Source: Bacteroidales bacterium (lineage in GTDB: Bacteria > Bacteroidota > Bacteroidia > Bacteroidales > P3). From it: a DNA stretch of 52,330 nucleotides. A program made the position numbers and the translations under genes. The first letter of the stretch is position 1; each line of letters begins with the position of its first letter. This document shows positions 9,181-19,918 of this stretch, piece after piece. The stretch covers positions 1 to 52,330 of the forward strand of contig WRKV01000002.1 in NCBI GenBank assembly GCA_009777915.1. The letters run 5' to 3'. The notes beneath the pieces are model-generated. The model had not been told where the DNA came from, did no database searches, and worked only from the letters and a program-made list of their open reading frames with translations.

Positions 9181-9798
9181 ATGAAAAAAACACTGATTTA
9201 TGTTGCACTTATCGCTGCCGGAATTGCCGTAAGTTGCCAAACCAAACCATCTGAAACATCTGTTGTTTCAGCAGATTCATTCGGAGAAATCACTATCGCT
9301 ATGATTGATACCGATTCGATTTTTACCTATTACGACATGGCTGATGACATGCGGAGAGAGTTGGAGGCAGTAGAAAAACGCTTAACAGATGATTTACAAC
9401 GCCAAGTTCGAAACCTGCAATCGGAAGGTCAAAAATTAGGAACAGACGTTGAAAATTACAAACAAATCGGACATACCCTAACGTTGAGCGAGCAACGCCA
9501 AAGAGAAACACAATTTAACAACCGTGACGAACAATTGCAAAGACGTCAAGTCGAGATTCAACAATTGGAACAACGCTATATGCAGCAATTGATGGAATTG
9601 CGAGCACAAAAAAACCAAGAATTGGAAGATAAAATTTTCTCGTTTATCGAAACCTATAACAAGGCAAATGGAAATTTTTCCATCATCATGTCGAAAGCTC
9701 GCAGTAGCGGAACGTTGTATTCGTTGCCTTCCATGGATATTACGGCACCTGTTTTGGAAGCGATGAACGCCGAATATAAAACCATTCGCAAAAAATAA
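9181..9798 (+). CDS. OmpH/Skp-like periplasmic lipoprotein
   Basis: This 205-residue exported protein has an N-terminal signal ending in a lipobox-like IAVSC, with the predicted lipidated cysteine near residue 19. The body is a long coiled coil rich in Q, E and R (about residues 55-160), followed by a short C-terminal segment with SIIMSKARSSGTLYSLPSMDITAPVLEAMN. That segment matches the base of Skp/OmpH chaperones, whose helical tentacles hold unfolded outer-membrane proteins. A lipidated Skp is a recognised variant in Bacteroidota. It lies 31 nt after recQ and 9 nt before the alpha-2-macroglobulin gene, so it is probably co-transcribed with it. Confidence 0.82.
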   Translation: MKKTLIYVALIAAGIAVSCQTKPSETSVVSADSFGEITIAMIDTDSIFTYYDMADDMRRELEAVEKRLTDDLQRQVRNLQSEGQKLGTDVENYKQIGHTLTLSEQRQRETQFNNRDEQLQRRQVEIQQLEQRYMQQLMELRAQKNQELEDKIFSFIETYNKANGNFSIIMSKARSSGTLYSLPSMDITAPVLEAMNAEYKTIRKK

Positions 9799-9807
9799 TA
9801 ATTGGTT

Positions 9808-12800
9808 ATGAAACGTTTTTTCAACATCGCAATTCTCGTTTTTTTCGGTGCGGGAGTGTTGTGGTCTCAACCGTCTGAAAGGTTAGTAAATATCATCGAT
9901 TCCGCAAATCTGATTGCCGAAAAAGAAGAAGAACCGTTGGTCAAAACCATCATCTTGTTTCAATCGGAAATCGAAAATTTTAACACGGTTGAACAAGCGA
10001 TTATTAACTCGATGATTGCGGAATGTTTGTGGACGTATTTGCAACAAAATCGTTGGGAAATTTTTGAGCGAACAACGCTTGCAAATCCCGATTTGACCGA
10101 CATTCAAACGTGGGACACGCGATTGCTTTTGCAACAAACCATTGCGTATTATCACCGTTCGTTGCAACCTCGCGAAGCCCTGCAAAATCTGCGTGTTCGA
10201 GATTTCAAAGCCATTTTGAACTTGGGCGATGATGAAGGAGAAATTCAACGTCCGACTATGTTTGACTTGCTTGCTCATCGAGCGATTAATGCGTGGAATC
10301 AACACGATTTACGCCTCACTCAATCGTTGGATCAATTTTTGGTTGACGATATTCGCTATTTTTTTCCAACGGATTTTCAATCGCAAACAGTCGGTTTTAC
10401 ATGGATGGAAGTCCCAATGATTGACACACTTTCGTTGGATTATCAAATTTTGAAAACGTATCAATTGTTGTCTCAATTTCATGCTAAGGAGAATAATCCC
10501 AATATCTTAATTCCGTTGGATTTACAGCGAATGGCGTGGGTTAGAGGCAAAGCGGTGTTTGAAAATGCAGATAATTCCTATCAACAATATCTCGAAAATT
10601 ATTTACAAATTTATCCGGACAGTGCAGCCACAGCACAGATCTATTGGGCATTAGCGGAGTTTCATTTCGAGCTCGGAAATCGTTACAACGATTTAATATC
10701 GGAGGAATTTCGTTGGGAAAAACAAGTTGCGTTACAGTACGCAGAGCTTATCGAAAAACGCTATCCCAACACGCGGTTTGAAAGATTGGCAAGGGCTTTG
10801 GAAGGAGATATCAAACGGAAAACCATCAAAGTGCAAATGCAAAATGTTGTTTTACCCCATCAACAGAATTTATTTTTGATGCGTTATACCAATGTAGATC
10901 CGGTTTATTTTTCGCTGTATCGCTTGACGGACGAGGATTTGAAAAACAGCGAAATGTTTGAATCATACTCCCGACTTTCCAGTCATTTCATCGATATTTA
11001 CAGACACAAAAAACTTGATAACTCTTGGGAAATAGCCCTTCCGGACTCAGGTGATTTTCAAGAAAACCGCATCGAACTATCGCTTCCGCCACTGTCTGCG
11101 GGATATTACGTGTTGTTTGCGTCGCCTCGAAAAAGTGTGAGCGATGTAGAACATGTGGAAGCCCAAGTTTTTGGAGTTAGTGAATTAACCTACGTTTCAA
11201 ACACGACCAACTCCAAAATGGAAGGTATGGTGTTGAATCGTAAAACCGGAAAACCCTTGTCAAACGTGAAAGTTCGATTGTTTTCGAAAAATTACGATTA
11301 TCAAACCGGACAAATGAAAGAGGCAGAACTTGCGATGTTGACATCTGCAAAAAACGGACGTTTTGAATACTCGATGAACCCTAACAACAATCGTTCGTCA
11401 ATTTTTGTTGAATTGCAACGCCGTTCAGACACGCTGTTGGCGTGGGATCAAAGCCATTGGTGGCATACCTATTCCGAATCCTCAAATTGGCGGAGACAAA
11501 CGTTTTTATTCACCGACAGAGCGATTTATCGTCCGGGTCAAATAGTGTATTTCAAGGGAATTTTAGTTGAACGAAACGGCGATGAAAGTCGAATCGTAGC
11601 CAACACCACAACGACGGTAAAATTGTTTGATGCAAACTATAAAGAAATTGCTTTGGTTGAGGTAAGAACCAATGAATTCGGCAGTTTCAGCGGAAATTTT
11701 GTTTTGCCGAGCAGAGGGTTGAACGGACAATTTCTTTTGCAAACCGACAACGGAACGCAGTTTTTTTCGGTGGAAGAATACAAACGTCCATCGTTTGAAA
11801 TTGTGTTTGAGCCGTTGAAAAATGCGTATAAATTAGATGAAGAGGCAATGATTTCCGGTGTTGTGAAAACCTACTCCGGTGCGAATTTGGGACATTCATT
11901 AGTGAATTTTAACATTGTTCGCACCGTAAATTTTCCATCGTGGAGAAGAGGGTGGTGGTTTCGACCAAGCGAGGAAACTGTGATTTCACAAGGCGTTGCC
12001 ATGACCGATGAAAACGGACAGTTTCAAATTTTGTTCACAGCATACGCCGACAAGCGAATTCCTGCGAATGGAAATGCAACATATACCTTCACGGTAACCG
12101 TTGAGTCCACAGATGTTTCCGGCGAAACGCAACAAAACACACAACGTGTTTTTGTGTCGCAAAAAGCGTTGAATATAAGTTTGAATGTTCGTTCGTTTAT
12201 GGACAAAACCCGAGACAGTGTTTTGCAAATTTCATCTACCAATTTATCGGGCGAAAAAATGGCATCGCAAGGCACGATAAAAATCTATCGTTTGCAACCC
12301 AACAAACGCTTGCTTCGTGAGAGAATGTGGGATGTTCCGAATAGGTTCAATAGGTCGGAAACCGAGTTTGTAAAGCATTTTCCGAACGACCCGTTTGGAG
12401 ATGAAAATCATCGGGAAAAACGTGAACGAATTTTAGTTTTGGAGAAAAATTTCAACACAGAACTTGATGAAAAATTTGTGGTAAGTGGTTTGCCGAGATG
12501 GCAAAACGGCGACTATGTTTACACGATTGAAACGCAAGATATATTTGGCACATCGGTAACGAACGAGAATTTTTTCACGGTTTTTTCACCGAGATCCGAA
12601 AAGAAAACACCGTTGCAACAACAGTTTTACACCATCATTCCGAGTTATACGGTTGAACCCGGACAAACATTTTCATGCTTGATCGGCAGTGCCACCAAAG
12701 TTGACGTTTACTATGAAATTCGCGGTAAAAGTGGCGTGCTCGAACATAAAATGATTTCGTTGAACAATGAGCAACGACGTATCGAATTTCCAATCCGAGA

Positions 12801-15702
12801 AGTCCATCGCGGTAATTTAAGTTTGCAGGTTTGGTGCGTCATTGACAATCGAATTTACAACACGAATGCTTCAATTTCTGTTCCGTTTTCGAACAAAAAT
12901 ATCCATATTTCATTCGAAACATTTCGAGATAAACTCATGCCGAATACAGAGGAAACATGGACGTTACAACTCTTGTCGAACGACCAAAAACCGTTGCAAG
13001 GTGAAATGTTGTTGAGTATGTATGACGCCTCGTTAGACGTGTTTCAAAAAAATCATTGGCACATGGATTTGAATCGGTATTTTCAAGCCTCGTATTGGCG
13101 TTCAAATTTATCACAAATTAGGCAATCGCAAGGACTTTGGACACCTGTGAGTTATCACTATCCGCCGCCACCGGCACAAGATGCTTTGAATTTTACACCG
13201 CCACCGCTTTGGAATTATAGATTTATGTCGAGGGCAAAAATGGCACGTGGCATGGCATTAGAATCGGTTGCCATGATGGTAGATGAAAGAGAAATTTCTA
13301 TTGAGGAAAATGTTGTTGCCATGGACTATGACGATGCAGCAGTTATGAATAGGGAGGTCGATGGTTCACAAACATCACAGGAGTCGCAGGTTTCGGACGT
13401 TTTTTCACCACGAACCAATTTGAACGAAACTGCATTTTTCTTTCCACATTTGCGGAGTGATGAAAGCGGAAAAATAAACGTTTCATTTATCGTTCCCGAA
13501 TCGCTGACACGTTGGCGGATTCAGGGTTTGGCACATACCCAAGATTTGAAAATCGGCATCCATGAATGGTCGGCAATGACGCAAAAAAACTTGATGGTTA
13601 CCCCCAATATGCCGAGATTTTTGAGAGAGGGAGATGCGATTCAATTGCAAGCGCGAATCATCAATTTAGTGAACGAACCGATTTCCGGAATAGCCAGTCT
13701 TTCCTGGACATTGGAGAATCAGTTCGGACCGATTTCCGCAGAGGATCAATGGCAGAAAGAATTCTCAATTCCTGCCTTGCAAAACACCTCTGTGGTTTGG
13801 GCACAGCGGTTTAATCATACCGGATTTTTGAATCTGACGTTTTCCGCAAAAGCCGATGAACACACGGATGGCGAGGTTCGCATGATTCCGGTTTTGAGTA
13901 ATCGAGCGATGCTCACAGAAACGATGCCGATGTTTGCTAATGCAAATTCCGAACGTACATTTTCGTTTCCAAAATTAGCCAATCCAAATTCTCCAACACT
14001 CGAAAACCACCGTCTGACGCTGGAAATAGCGACCAATCCGATTTGGTTTGCTGTGCAAGCGTTGCCGGAACTGAGCCATTCAAACAGTGAAAATTCCATT
14101 GCGTTGTTCGGCGCTTATTTTTCGAACGTGATGGCGATGGATATTTTGAAACAAAATCCGGAAATCAAAACAGTGTTCAATCGCTGGAAAATGGCGGAGT
14201 CCGAAACCATGTTGAGGTCTAATTTGGAAAAAAATCAAGAGCTAAAATCTGTTTTGATTGACGAAACACCTTGGTTGTTGCAAGCCGAAAAAGAAACCCG
14301 ACAAAAACAAAATATCGCTTTGTATTTCGATGAAAATAATGTTCGCAATTTGCAATCGGAAATGTTAAATCGTCTGCAAAAACTACAACTTCCGAACGGT
14401 GGATTTACTTGGTTTCCGGGCGGTAGAGGAGATTTGTGGAATACACAACACATTGTTCACGGACTGCAAAAATTACATCGCAGAAACATCGAACGAGATA
14501 ATTTTGAATTGAAAACTATGTTGCAAAATGCACTGAGATTTTGTGATGAACAACATATCGAATGGTATCGAAATAACCAAAAACAAAATCTGACCATCAC
14601 TTATGTTTCGGCGAACAGTATTCAGTATTTGTATTTACGACATTATTTTGCAGACGAACACCCGATTTCGCCTGAAATGACAGCGGTTTTGAACATTTAC
14701 GATTCGGTAGCAAAAACAACATGGAGAAATCAATCAAGATTTTTGCAAGGAATTTTAGCCTTGTATTTTGATTTGAAAAACGAAACAAAATTCGTTGACG
14801 ACATCATGCAAAACTTTTCACGTTTGGCTTTGAAATCGCCTGAATTCGGTATGTGGTGGAGATACGAGCCGTCGTGGTTTTGGTACGAATCGCCGATTGA
14901 AACCCAAAGTCAGTTGATCGAAGTTTTTGAAAAATTAGGACGAAAAGAGGATGTCGAATTGATGAAACAGTGGTTGCTTACACAGAAACGCACAACACTT
15001 TGGAGAACGCGGAAAGCCTCTGCTGATGCGGTTTATGCATTAATGTTAGGTACTCCGAATTTGAACGAAAACACAGAAGTTGACATTCAAATCGGTAACG
15101 AAAAAATTACCACGCCCAACACGGCAGATGCAGGTTCCGGCTACTTTACCAAATTCTGGATGTCTAACGAAATTCAACCCAATCAAGCGAATGTAACCAT
15201 TAAAAACAATGGAAATTCGATGGTTTGGGGCGGTTTATATTGGCAGTATTTTGAGAATTTAGATAAGGTAACTCCTGCTGAAACGCCTTTGTCTGTAAAG
15301 AAAACACTGTTCAGAGAACGTCCGACAGATAGAGGTCCGATTCTCGAACAGATTTTCAAAGACACCATGAAAATCGGCGATAAAATTACCGTGAGAATGG
15401 AGATCCGCACTGATAGAAATTTAGATTTCGTTCATTTGAAAGACTTGCGTGCTGCGGCGTTTGAGCCGATGGAAATGCTTTCGGGCTATCGTTTTCAAGA
15501 CGGATTATTTTATTATCAAGAGATTAAAGATGTGTCGATGAACTTCTATTTTACGCATTTACCAAGGGGTACGTATGTGTTTGAATACAGTTTGCGTGTG
15601 TCGCAAATCGGTAATTTTTCAAACGGATACACCACCATTCAATGTCTGTATGCACCGGAATTTTCGGCACAATCGCAAGGCGAACGCATCATTGTAAATT
15701 GA
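9808..15702 (+). CDS. Large alpha-2-macroglobulin family protein lacking the thioester motif
   Basis: This exported protein has about 1,964 residues and a signal peptide ([21 protein letters not shown]). ATG 9808 is preferred to an in-frame TTG at 9802. It has a helical N-terminal region, a macroglobulin MG2 domain around residue 564 ([15 protein letters not shown]), and further beta domains. Near residue 1207 is the conserved segment before the thioester domain ([12 protein letters not shown] ... MPRFLREGD). An alpha/alpha toroid follows ([19 protein letters not shown], about residue 1527). Where thioester proteins carry GCxEQ this one reads SNSENS (about residues 1419-1424), so covalent protease trapping by an internal thioester is not possible. 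Family members guard the periplasm or surface against proteases; the specific role here is unknown. Confidence 0.88.
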   Translation: MKRFFNIAILVFFGAGVLWSQPSERLVNIIDSANLIAEKEEEPLVKTIILFQSEIENFNTVEQAIINSMIAECLWTYLQQNRWEIFERTTLANPDLTDIQTWDTRLLLQQTIAYYHRSLQPREALQNLRVRDFKAILNLGDDEGEIQRPTMFDLLAHRAINAWNQHDLRLTQSLDQFLVDDIRYFFPTDFQSQTVGFTWMEVPMIDTLSLDYQILKTYQLLSQFHAKENNPNILIPLDLQRMAWVRGKAVFENADNSYQQYLENYLQIYPDSAATAQIYWALAEFHFELGNRYNDLISEEFRWEKQVALQYAELIEKRYPNTRFERLARALEGDIKRKTIKVQMQNVVLPHQQNLFLMRYTNVDPVYFSLYRLTDEDLKNSEMFESYSRLSSHFIDIYRHKKLDNSWEIALPDSGDFQENRIELSLPPLSAGYYVLFASPRKSVSDVEHVEAQVFGVSELTYVSNTTNSKMEGMVLNRKTGKPLSNVKVRLFSKNYDYQTGQMKEAELAMLTSAKNGRFEYSMNPNNNRSSIFVELQRRSDTLLAWDQSHWWHTYSESSNWRRQTFLFTDRAIYRPGQIVYFKGILVERNGDESRIVANTTTTVKLFDANYKEIALVEVRTNEFGSFSGNFVLPSRGLNGQFLLQTDNGTQFFSVEEYKRPSFEIVFEPLKNAYKLDEEAMISGVVKTYSGANLGHSLVNFNIVRTVNFPSWRRGWWFRPSEETVISQGVAMTDENGQFQILFTAYADKRIPANGNATYTFTVTVESTDVSGETQQNTQRVFVSQKALNISLNVRSFMDKTRDSVLQISSTNLSGEKMASQGTIKIYRLQPNKRLLRERMWDVPNRFNRSETEFVKHFPNDPFGDENHREKRERILVLEKNFNTELDEKFVVSGLPRWQNGDYVYTIETQDIFGTSVTNENFFTVFSPRSEKKTPLQQQFYTIIPSYTVEPGQTFSCLIGSATKVDVYYEIRGKSGVLEHKMISLNNEQRRIEFPIREVHRGNLSLQVWCVIDNRIYNTNASISVPFSNKNIHISFETFRDKLMPNTEETWTLQLLSNDQKPLQGEMLLSMYDASLDVFQKNHWHMDLNRYFQASYWRSNLSQIRQSQGLWTPVSYHYPPPPAQDALNFTPPPLWNYRFMSRAKMARGMALESVAMMVDEREISIEENVVAMDYDDAAVMNREVDGSQTSQESQVSDVFSPRTNLNETAFFFPHLRSDESGKINVSFIVPESLTRWRIQGLAHTQDLKIGIHEWSAMTQKNLMVTPNMPRFLREGDAIQLQARIINLVNEPISGIASLSWTLENQFGPISAEDQWQKEFSIPALQNTSVVWAQRFNHTGFLNLTFSAKADEHTDGEVRMIPVLSNRAMLTETMPMFANANSERTFSFPKLANPNSPTLENHRLTLEIATNPIWFAVQALPELSHSNSENSIALFGAYFSNVMAMDILKQNPEIKTVFNRWKMAESETMLRSNLEKNQELKSVLIDETPWLLQAEKETRQKQNIALYFDENNVRNLQSEMLNRLQKLQLPNGGFTWFPGGRGDLWNTQHIVHGLQKLHRRNIERDNFELKTMLQNALRFCDEQHIEWYRNNQKQNLTITYVSANSIQYLYLRHYFADEHPISPEMTAVLNIYDSVAKTTWRNQSRFLQGILALYFDLKNETKFVDDIMQNFSRLALKSPEFGMWWRYEPSWFWYESPIETQSQLIEVFEKLGRKEDVELMKQWLLTQKRTTLWRTRKASADAVYALMLGTPNLNENTEVDIQIGNEKITTPNTADAGSGYFTKFWMSNEIQPNQANVTIKNNGNSMVWGGLYWQYFENLDKVTPAETPLSVKKTLFRERPTDRGPILEQIFKDTMKIGDKITVRMEIRTDRNLDFVHLKDLRAAAFEPMEMLSGYRFQDGLFYYQEIKDVSMNFYFTHLPRGTYVFEYSLRVSQIGNFSNGYTTIQCLYAPEFSAQSQGERIIVN

Positions 15703-15728
15703 AAATTGAGACTAAAAAACATACGCTT

Positions 15729-16628
15729 ATGCTAACCACTCGTATACATCACTTGCAACTCAAAAACCCTGTACTTACCGCATCGGGGACATTCGGCTAT
15801 GGCGAGGAATACACGGATTTTATGGATATTTCCAAACTTGGCGGTATCATCGTGAAAGGCACAACGGGCACGCATCGCGAAGGAAATCCGTATCCGCGAA
15901 TGGCAGAAACACCTTCGGGAATGCTTAATGCCGTAGGACTTCAGAACAAAGGCGTGGATTATTTTTGTGAAAAAATTTATCCGCAAATTCAAGATTTCGA
16001 TACGCATATCATCGTGAATGTGTCGGGTTCGACGATTGAGGAATATGCCGATGTTGCGAGAAAAATCAATGCTTTAGAAAAAATTCCGGCGATAGAATTG
16101 AATATCTCTTGTCCGAATGTGAAACTCGGCGGCATGGCTTTCGGAACTTGTCCGAACGCTGCAAGTGAAGTGGTTCGGGCAATTCGAGAGATTTACAAAA
16201 AAACATTGATTGTAAAATTATCGCCGAACGTTACGAATATCTCCGAAATTGCGAAAGCCGTAGAAGGTGCCGGAGCCGATTCTGTTTCGCTGATCAACAC
16301 CATTTTGGGTATGGCGATTGATGCGGAAAAACGTAAACCGATTTTGTCGACCATCACCGGTGGATTGTCCGGACCGGCAGTAAAACCAATTGCTTTACGA
16401 ATGGTATGGCAAGTGAAAAAAGCCGTGAACATTCCGATTATCGGACTTGGTGGTATTATGAATGCAACGGATGCCATAGAGTTTATGCTTGCCGGTGCAA
16501 CAGCCGTTCAAGTGGGAACAGCGAATTTTATTGATCCGGCGATTTCCGAAAAAATCGTAACCGGTATGGCGGAATGGTGCGAACGGCAAGGCGTTGACGA
16601 CATAACGTCAATTATCGGAGAGATATAA
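15729..16628 (+). CDS. pyrD: Dihydroorotate dehydrogenase, class 1B catalytic subunit
   Basis: This 299-residue FMN enzyme oxidises dihydroorotate to orotate in pyrimidine synthesis. The start is ATG 15729 ([25 protein letters not shown]); an in-frame ATG further upstream lies inside the preceding gene. Motifs include the active-site loop [18 protein letters not shown] and the FMN-phosphate loop [22 protein letters not shown]. The cysteine active-site base places it in class 1, and the presence of pyrK nearby indicates subtype 1B (NAD-linked). Unusually, pyrK is not adjacent on the same strand but converges from the other side of a TM2 gene. pyrD starts 26 nt after the macroglobulin gene. Confidence 0.93.
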   Translation: MLTTRIHHLQLKNPVLTASGTFGYGEEYTDFMDISKLGGIIVKGTTGTHREGNPYPRMAETPSGMLNAVGLQNKGVDYFCEKIYPQIQDFDTHIIVNVSGSTIEEYADVARKINALEKIPAIELNISCPNVKLGGMAFGTCPNAASEVVRAIREIYKKTLIVKLSPNVTNISEIAKAVEGAGADSVSLINTILGMAIDAEKRKPILSTITGGLSGPAVKPIALRMVWQVKKAVNIPIIGLGGIMNATDAIEFMLAGATAVQVGTANFIDPAISEKIVTGMAEWCERQGVDDITSIIGEI

Positions 16629-16638
16629 AAAATGAAAA

Positions 16639-17067
16639 ATGAAGGTGCAAAAAACATATATTTTTGTGGTCATTTGGCTGTGTTTTTTTGGAGTAACGCA
16701 AGCCGGTCAGATTGAGTGGAGCGAAACGGAATTGAGACATCTCCTTGAGCAAGAAAATTCCTCGACTACGCTTGAAATCACGATGTTGGAGCCACGTCAT
16801 TTGGAGATAGAGGCAGATTATTCACCAATTCAATTAAAGGAAAAAGACCCTGTAATCGCTTGGCTGATTGCTTTTCCGGGCGGTATGTTGGGTTTGCATC
16901 GACTGTATTTGGGAACGAACACCCAAACCATCATTCTCTACATCGCTACTGTGGGCGGGGTTTTGGGACTTGTGCCCATGATTGATTGGATTCTGCTTTT
17001 GCAGGGTATTCAAAAAGGCGATATTTCCAAATATATTGGAAATAAAAAATTTATTATGTGGATATGA
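16639..17067 (+). CDS. TM2-domain membrane protein with signal peptide
   Basis: This 142-residue protein has an N-terminal signal (MKVQKTYIFVVIWLCFFGVTQA), a polar segment of about 45 residues and a C-terminal TM2 domain. The TM2 part carries WLIAFPGGMLGLHRLYLG followed by a second hydrophobic hairpin ending in a GD-type motif (IQKGDIS). In TM2 proteins the G-x-x-G-x-H-R-x-Y-x-G signature links two helices. No biochemical function is established for the bacterial members. It lies 10 nt after pyrD, and its last 14 bases overlap the 3' end of the convergent pyrK gene. Confidence 0.8.
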   Translation: MKVQKTYIFVVIWLCFFGVTQAGQIEWSETELRHLLEQENSSTTLEITMLEPRHLEIEADYSPIQLKEKDPVIAWLIAFPGGMLGLHRLYLGTNTQTIILYIATVGGVLGLVPMIDWILLLQGIQKGDISKYIGNKKFIMWI

Positions 17068-17836
17068 GATGTGTTGCCTCAAAAACCGGACCTTCCGTGC
17101 ACACGCATTGATGCCCGTCTTTGGTTTTCGTCACACAACATAAACACGCTCCAATGCCGCAAGCCATCATGTTTTCGAGAGAAATTTGACAAGGGATATT
17201 TTTCTCTGCGGCGATTTTTGCAACAGCGTGCATCATCGATTCCGGACCACAACAATAGATTGCGGTAGGGGAGGATATCTCATCTTTTATCTGTTGAAAA
17301 ATCAGATGTTCCGTCACCAAGCCTTTTTCGCCCAAACTACCGTCTTCTGTGGTGATTAGAACGTTTCCGTATTTCACGAATTCTTCAACACGAAGGATAT
17401 TTTTTTTAGAACGTCCGCCCATTAAAATCGTAGGACGAATGTTGTTTTGATTCAACGCTTTTGCCAAATACAACAACGGTGCAATGCCGCAACCACCGCC
17501 GATTAGCCAGATATTGGTTTCATGTTTTATTTCAAATCCGTTTCCCAACGGAAAGATCATATCGACAGAATCGTGATGCGTGAGTTTGGCGAGTTTTTCG
17601 GTGCCTTTGCCGACTTTTTGAATGTAAAATTTGATAAAATTATGCGTTAAATCCACATCGTGAATGGAGAACGGACGCCGCAAAAACACATCGCCGGAAT
17701 TTTCGACCAAAATGCTGGCGAATTGTCCGGGTTTCATGTCCGGTAACGGATTTTCGGAACCCAACGTCAACAAAAAAACGTCCTGTGAAAGCGGACGATT
17801 TTCGATGACATGCAGGCGATGATTAACTTTCTTCAT
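17054..17836 (-). CDS. pyrK: Dihydroorotate dehydrogenase electron-transfer subunit PyrK
   Basis: This 260-residue flavin and iron-sulfur subunit passes electrons from dihydroorotate dehydrogenase 1B to NAD+. The order is a ferredoxin-reductase-type FAD domain (RRPFSIHDVD), an NAD-binding domain (WLIGGGCGIAPLLYLAK, then YCCGPESMM), and a C-terminal 2Fe-2S ligand cluster with cysteines in MACGIGACLCC and QCVCTEG. The start is ATG 17836 (MKKVNHRLHVIE), which overlaps the DUF5606 coding sequence by 14 nt. ATG 17845 nine bases upstream is the alternative. It is the last gene of the rpmH-DUF5606-pyrK operon and faces its partner pyrD across the TM2 gene. Confidence 0.92.
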   Translation of the reverse strand: MKKVNHRLHVIENRPLSQDVFLLTLGSENPLPDMKPGQFASILVENSGDVFLRRPFSIHDVDLTHNFIKFYIQKVGKGTEKLAKLTHHDSVDMIFPLGNGFEIKHETNIWLIGGGCGIAPLLYLAKALNQNNIRPTILMGGRSKKNILRVEEFVKYGNVLITTEDGSLGEKGLVTEHLIFQQIKDEISSPTAIYCCGPESMMHAVAKIAAEKNIPCQISLENMMACGIGACLCCVTKTKDGHQCVCTEGPVFEATHLIST

Positions 17837-18242
17837 GGGGTTGTTCTTCATCGGGTTCGAGGTCGATGAGGTTTTTTGAAACCAACAGGTTGTACCACGT
17901 GACCACTTTTTTGATGTCGGACATATACACACGGTCTTGGTCCCAATCGGGCAAAACCTCAGAAAAATAGGCTTGAAGCGTCTTGTTGTCGGCTTTGGGC
18001 GAAACACTTGCTTCTTTGCCGTCTTCTTTGCGAAAGATGGTTTGAAAAACGGTTTTCAACGGCACATCGTCTTGGTTGGTAAACATACCGATTTCTTCCA
18101 ACGAGGAGATTTTGTCGGAGATGAAGACCGGAAGGCGTTTTCCGTCGATAAGCGATTCCATGATGGCACCGTTTTTCGATTGGGAAAGCATTTTGAACAC
18201 GCCGGGCTTTCCGGGGACGGAGTAGTATTCGGTTAAATCCAT
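17823..18242 (-). CDS. DUF5606 family protein
   Basis: This 139-residue soluble protein matches the Bacteroidota DUF5606 family. The N-terminal segment (YYSVPGKPGVFKMLSQSK, then RLPVFISDKISSLEEIGMFT) looks like a small SH3/Tudor-like beta barrel. It is followed by a helical half with YFSEVLPDWDQDRVYMSDIKK and a WYN motif, and the tail is acidic (DLEPDEEQPHEES). No function has been assigned. Its ATG overlaps the rpmH stop codon by one base (TAATG), so translation is probably coupled to ribosomal protein synthesis, and its 3' end overlaps the start of pyrK. Confidence 0.8.
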   Translation of the reverse strand: MDLTEYYSVPGKPGVFKMLSQSKNGAIMESLIDGKRLPVFISDKISSLEEIGMFTNQDDVPLKTVFQTIFRKEDGKEASVSPKADNKTLQAYFSEVLPDWDQDRVYMSDIKKVVTWYNLLVSKNLIDLEPDEEQPHEES

Positions 18243-18391
18243 TAAAATTCGTCGGAAACAGTTAATTTTTTACGACCTTTAGCACGACGACGAGCCAAAA
18301 CTTTGCGACCGTTTGCCGTAGCCATACGTTCGCGGAACCCGTGTTTGTTTTTGCGTTTTCTAACCGATGGTTGAAATGTACGATAACTCAT
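18242..18391 (-). CDS. rpmH: 50S ribosomal protein bL34
   Basis: This 49-residue ribosomal protein starts at ATG 18391 and stops at TAA 18244-18242. The sequence follows bL34 throughout: [19 protein letters not shown], then [20 protein letters not shown], then [10 protein letters not shown]. In many bacteria rpmH sits beside rnpA and dnaA; here it heads an operon with DUF5606 and pyrK instead. The promoter box is 22 nt upstream of the ATG. Confidence 0.96.
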   Translation of the reverse strand: MSYRTFQPSVRKRKNKHGFRERMATANGRKVLARRRAKGRKKLTVSDEF

Positions 18392-18412
18392 GATATTTTA
18401 CTTTTTGGGGTG

Positions 18413-18443
18413 CAAAGATACGAAATTTTTTTGAAACTGCCAA
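18413..18443 (-). promoter_or_regulatory. Bacteroidota promoter for rpmH-DUF5606-pyrK
   Basis: On the minus strand, TATCTTTG occupies 18420-18413 and TTG occupies 18443-18441, 20 nt apart. This is a good match to the phylum consensus, 22 nt from the rpmH start codon. Confidence 0.75.
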
Positions 18444-18456
18444 ATTTATTTGCAAC

Positions 18457-19287
18457 TTACCGACAACCATAGGTGATCATCATCATCTCAATGGTTTGCG
18501 AATGCTCGATTTCTGTGGCTTTTTGCAACACCTCGCAAGCCTCACCCATTCGTCCGATATTCCGCAGAATTTGGGCTTTGCTCACATAAGTAAAAATGTG
18601 TCTCGGATTGAGTTCAAGGTTTCGATCCAAGTATTCCAAAGCCCGTTGCGAATTGGTCAAAAAATCGTAATACATCATGGCTAAACTTTCGAAAACGCCG
18701 GTCGGATTGCCTAATCCGATTTTGGCATAGAGTTCGAAATTTTTGATCGCTTCACGTGCAAAAATCACCGAACTGTCTCTTCCGAAAAGCCCTGACCACG
18801 CCTTATCTCGGAAAATCATACCTTTTCCGTAGAAATAATAAGCCATTGCTAAACTATCCGTTTTGGCAGGTTCGGCAATGGTTTCGATGGTGTCTAAAGC
18901 CCGATTCCACTGTACTCTGCGTTCGTTGATCTGGGGTCGATTTCGAGGTCCGAATGCACCACCACCACCACCGGCAGGTCGGAGTAAAAATTCGACCGTA
19001 TCGAGAACTGCTTTCAGATTTCGTCCTAAAACGCTATTTTGTACAGGAAGGGGCTGCAAATTCGTTTGAGAGGTTGGAGCCCTTGCTGTGGAAGGCGTTG
19101 CACCGGGTGCGGTGCGTTGAATGGGTGCAGGAGTATGTCCAACAGAATCCGTTCGTTGAACGGGGGTGTAGGTCTGTCGATTTTGTGCAAAACCCGTCGT
19201 GCTGACTAACCAAAACACGAGAATAAACGCCACAAAAATTTTTGCAGTGTTGAAGACGATTTTGGATTGACGGTTTTTTACAAACAT
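18457..19287 (-). CDS. Exported TPR protein with Pro/Thr-rich linker
   Basis: This 276-residue protein has an N-terminal signal or anchor (hydrophobic at about residues 14-34, ending TTGFAQ). A low-complexity Pro/Thr/Ala-rich segment follows (residues 36-85), then a glycine run (PAGGGGGAFGPRN) and a helical C-terminal half. The last 80 residues contain TPR-like helices: EYLDRNLELNPRHIFTYVSK and ILRNIGRMGEACEVLQKA. It probably acts as a periplasmic scaffold, but no partner is evident. It starts 20 nt after the stop codon of a lipoprotein gene and is likely co-transcribed with it. Confidence 0.7.
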   Translation of the reverse strand: MFVKNRQSKIVFNTAKIFVAFILVFWLVSTTGFAQNRQTYTPVQRTDSVGHTPAPIQRTAPGATPSTARAPTSQTNLQPLPVQNSVLGRNLKAVLDTVEFLLRPAGGGGGAFGPRNRPQINERRVQWNRALDTIETIAEPAKTDSLAMAYYFYGKGMIFRDKAWSGLFGRDSSVIFAREAIKNFELYAKIGLGNPTGVFESLAMMYYDFLTNSQRALEYLDRNLELNPRHIFTYVSKAQILRNIGRMGEACEVLQKATEIEHSQTIEMMMITYGCR

Positions 19288-19307
19288 CCCTTTTTTTCAG
19301 TTTGTTA

Positions 19308-19802
19308 CTACTTTGTTGGCTCGTCCTTTGGCGTGTCGCCTAAGCGAGTCGGTTTGCTTTCTGCCGAAGCAAAACCTCCCGTTTGAGGCTTGTTCAACGA
19401 CAAAGAAAATATACGATTATTGAATGAAACTTCTGTCGGCATATCAACCAACCAACGACCATTAACCTTACTCAACAACAGTTGCCGATTAGTAATGTTG
19501 ACCCTGTAATCTATAACCGCTTTCGTTTTTTTGATATCCGTATCTGTGATTTCAAAACGATCGAAATAAAAATCTTCGTTGATAATTTCTCTCGGTGTGA
19601 GTCCAAACAACAGAGCCCATTCGCCCATGTGTTCCTGAGTTGCCGGCGTGGAAAATTCTCCCGCACGATCAAAATCATGTTCGATGTAATAGGCTTGCAA
19701 GAAATGTTTTGCAGTTTTTTTGGCATTGTTTTCACTACATGAGGCAAGTGATAGCACAGCAAATACCATCACGAAAAACTTACTTTTTGCCATAGTTTCC
19801 AT
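19308..19802 (-). CDS. Small lipoprotein, paralogue 1 (C-terminal GGFASAES motif)
   Basis: This lipoprotein of about 164 residues has a signal peptide and lipobox (LSLASC). It is clearly paralogous to the lipoprotein at 23733-24209. Both begin their mature part with a [S/G]xNxAKxxAxxFLQxYYIxxDFD pattern, both have a central LLSKxxGxWxVDMP strand, and both end with LSLxxPxxGGFASAESxxxRxGDxP. The fold looks like a small NTF2/DUF4878-like domain (helices, then a sheet), which is inference. ATG 19802 or 19793 can serve as start. It heads a two-gene operon with the exported TPR protein. Function unknown. Confidence 0.75.
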   Translation of the reverse strand: METMAKSKFFVMVFAVLSLASCSENNAKKTAKHFLQAYYIEHDFDRAGEFSTPATQEHMGEWALLFGLTPREIINEDFYFDRFEITDTDIKKTKAVIDYRVNITNRQLLLSKVNGRWLVDMPTEVSFNNRIFSLSLNKPQTGGFASAESKPTRLGDTPKDEPTK

Positions 19803-19827
19803 AATGAATTTTTTTTAATATATTTTG

Positions 19828-19857
19828 CAAAGATACTAAAAAAAAATCAAAGGACAA
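19828..19857 (-). promoter_or_regulatory. Bacteroidota promoter for lipoprotein 1 operon
   Basis: On the minus strand, TATCTTTG is at 19835-19828 and TTG at 19857-19855, 19 nt apart. It lies 25 nt upstream of the lipoprotein start codon. Confidence 0.7.
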
Positions 19858-19918
19858 TTTCGTAAAAAAATAAATGCTGACATTCGTTTGTTAGCAAAGA
19901 TGGTTTAGAACATAAAAT

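Noticed and set aside
9149..9181. Separate promoter for the Skp-like lipoprotein gene
   Set aside because: The 31-nt gap has no TAnnTTTG box at a suitable distance.
14050..14100. Functional thioester in the macroglobulin
   Set aside because: The expected GCxEQ position reads SNSENS; there is no cysteine in the motif.
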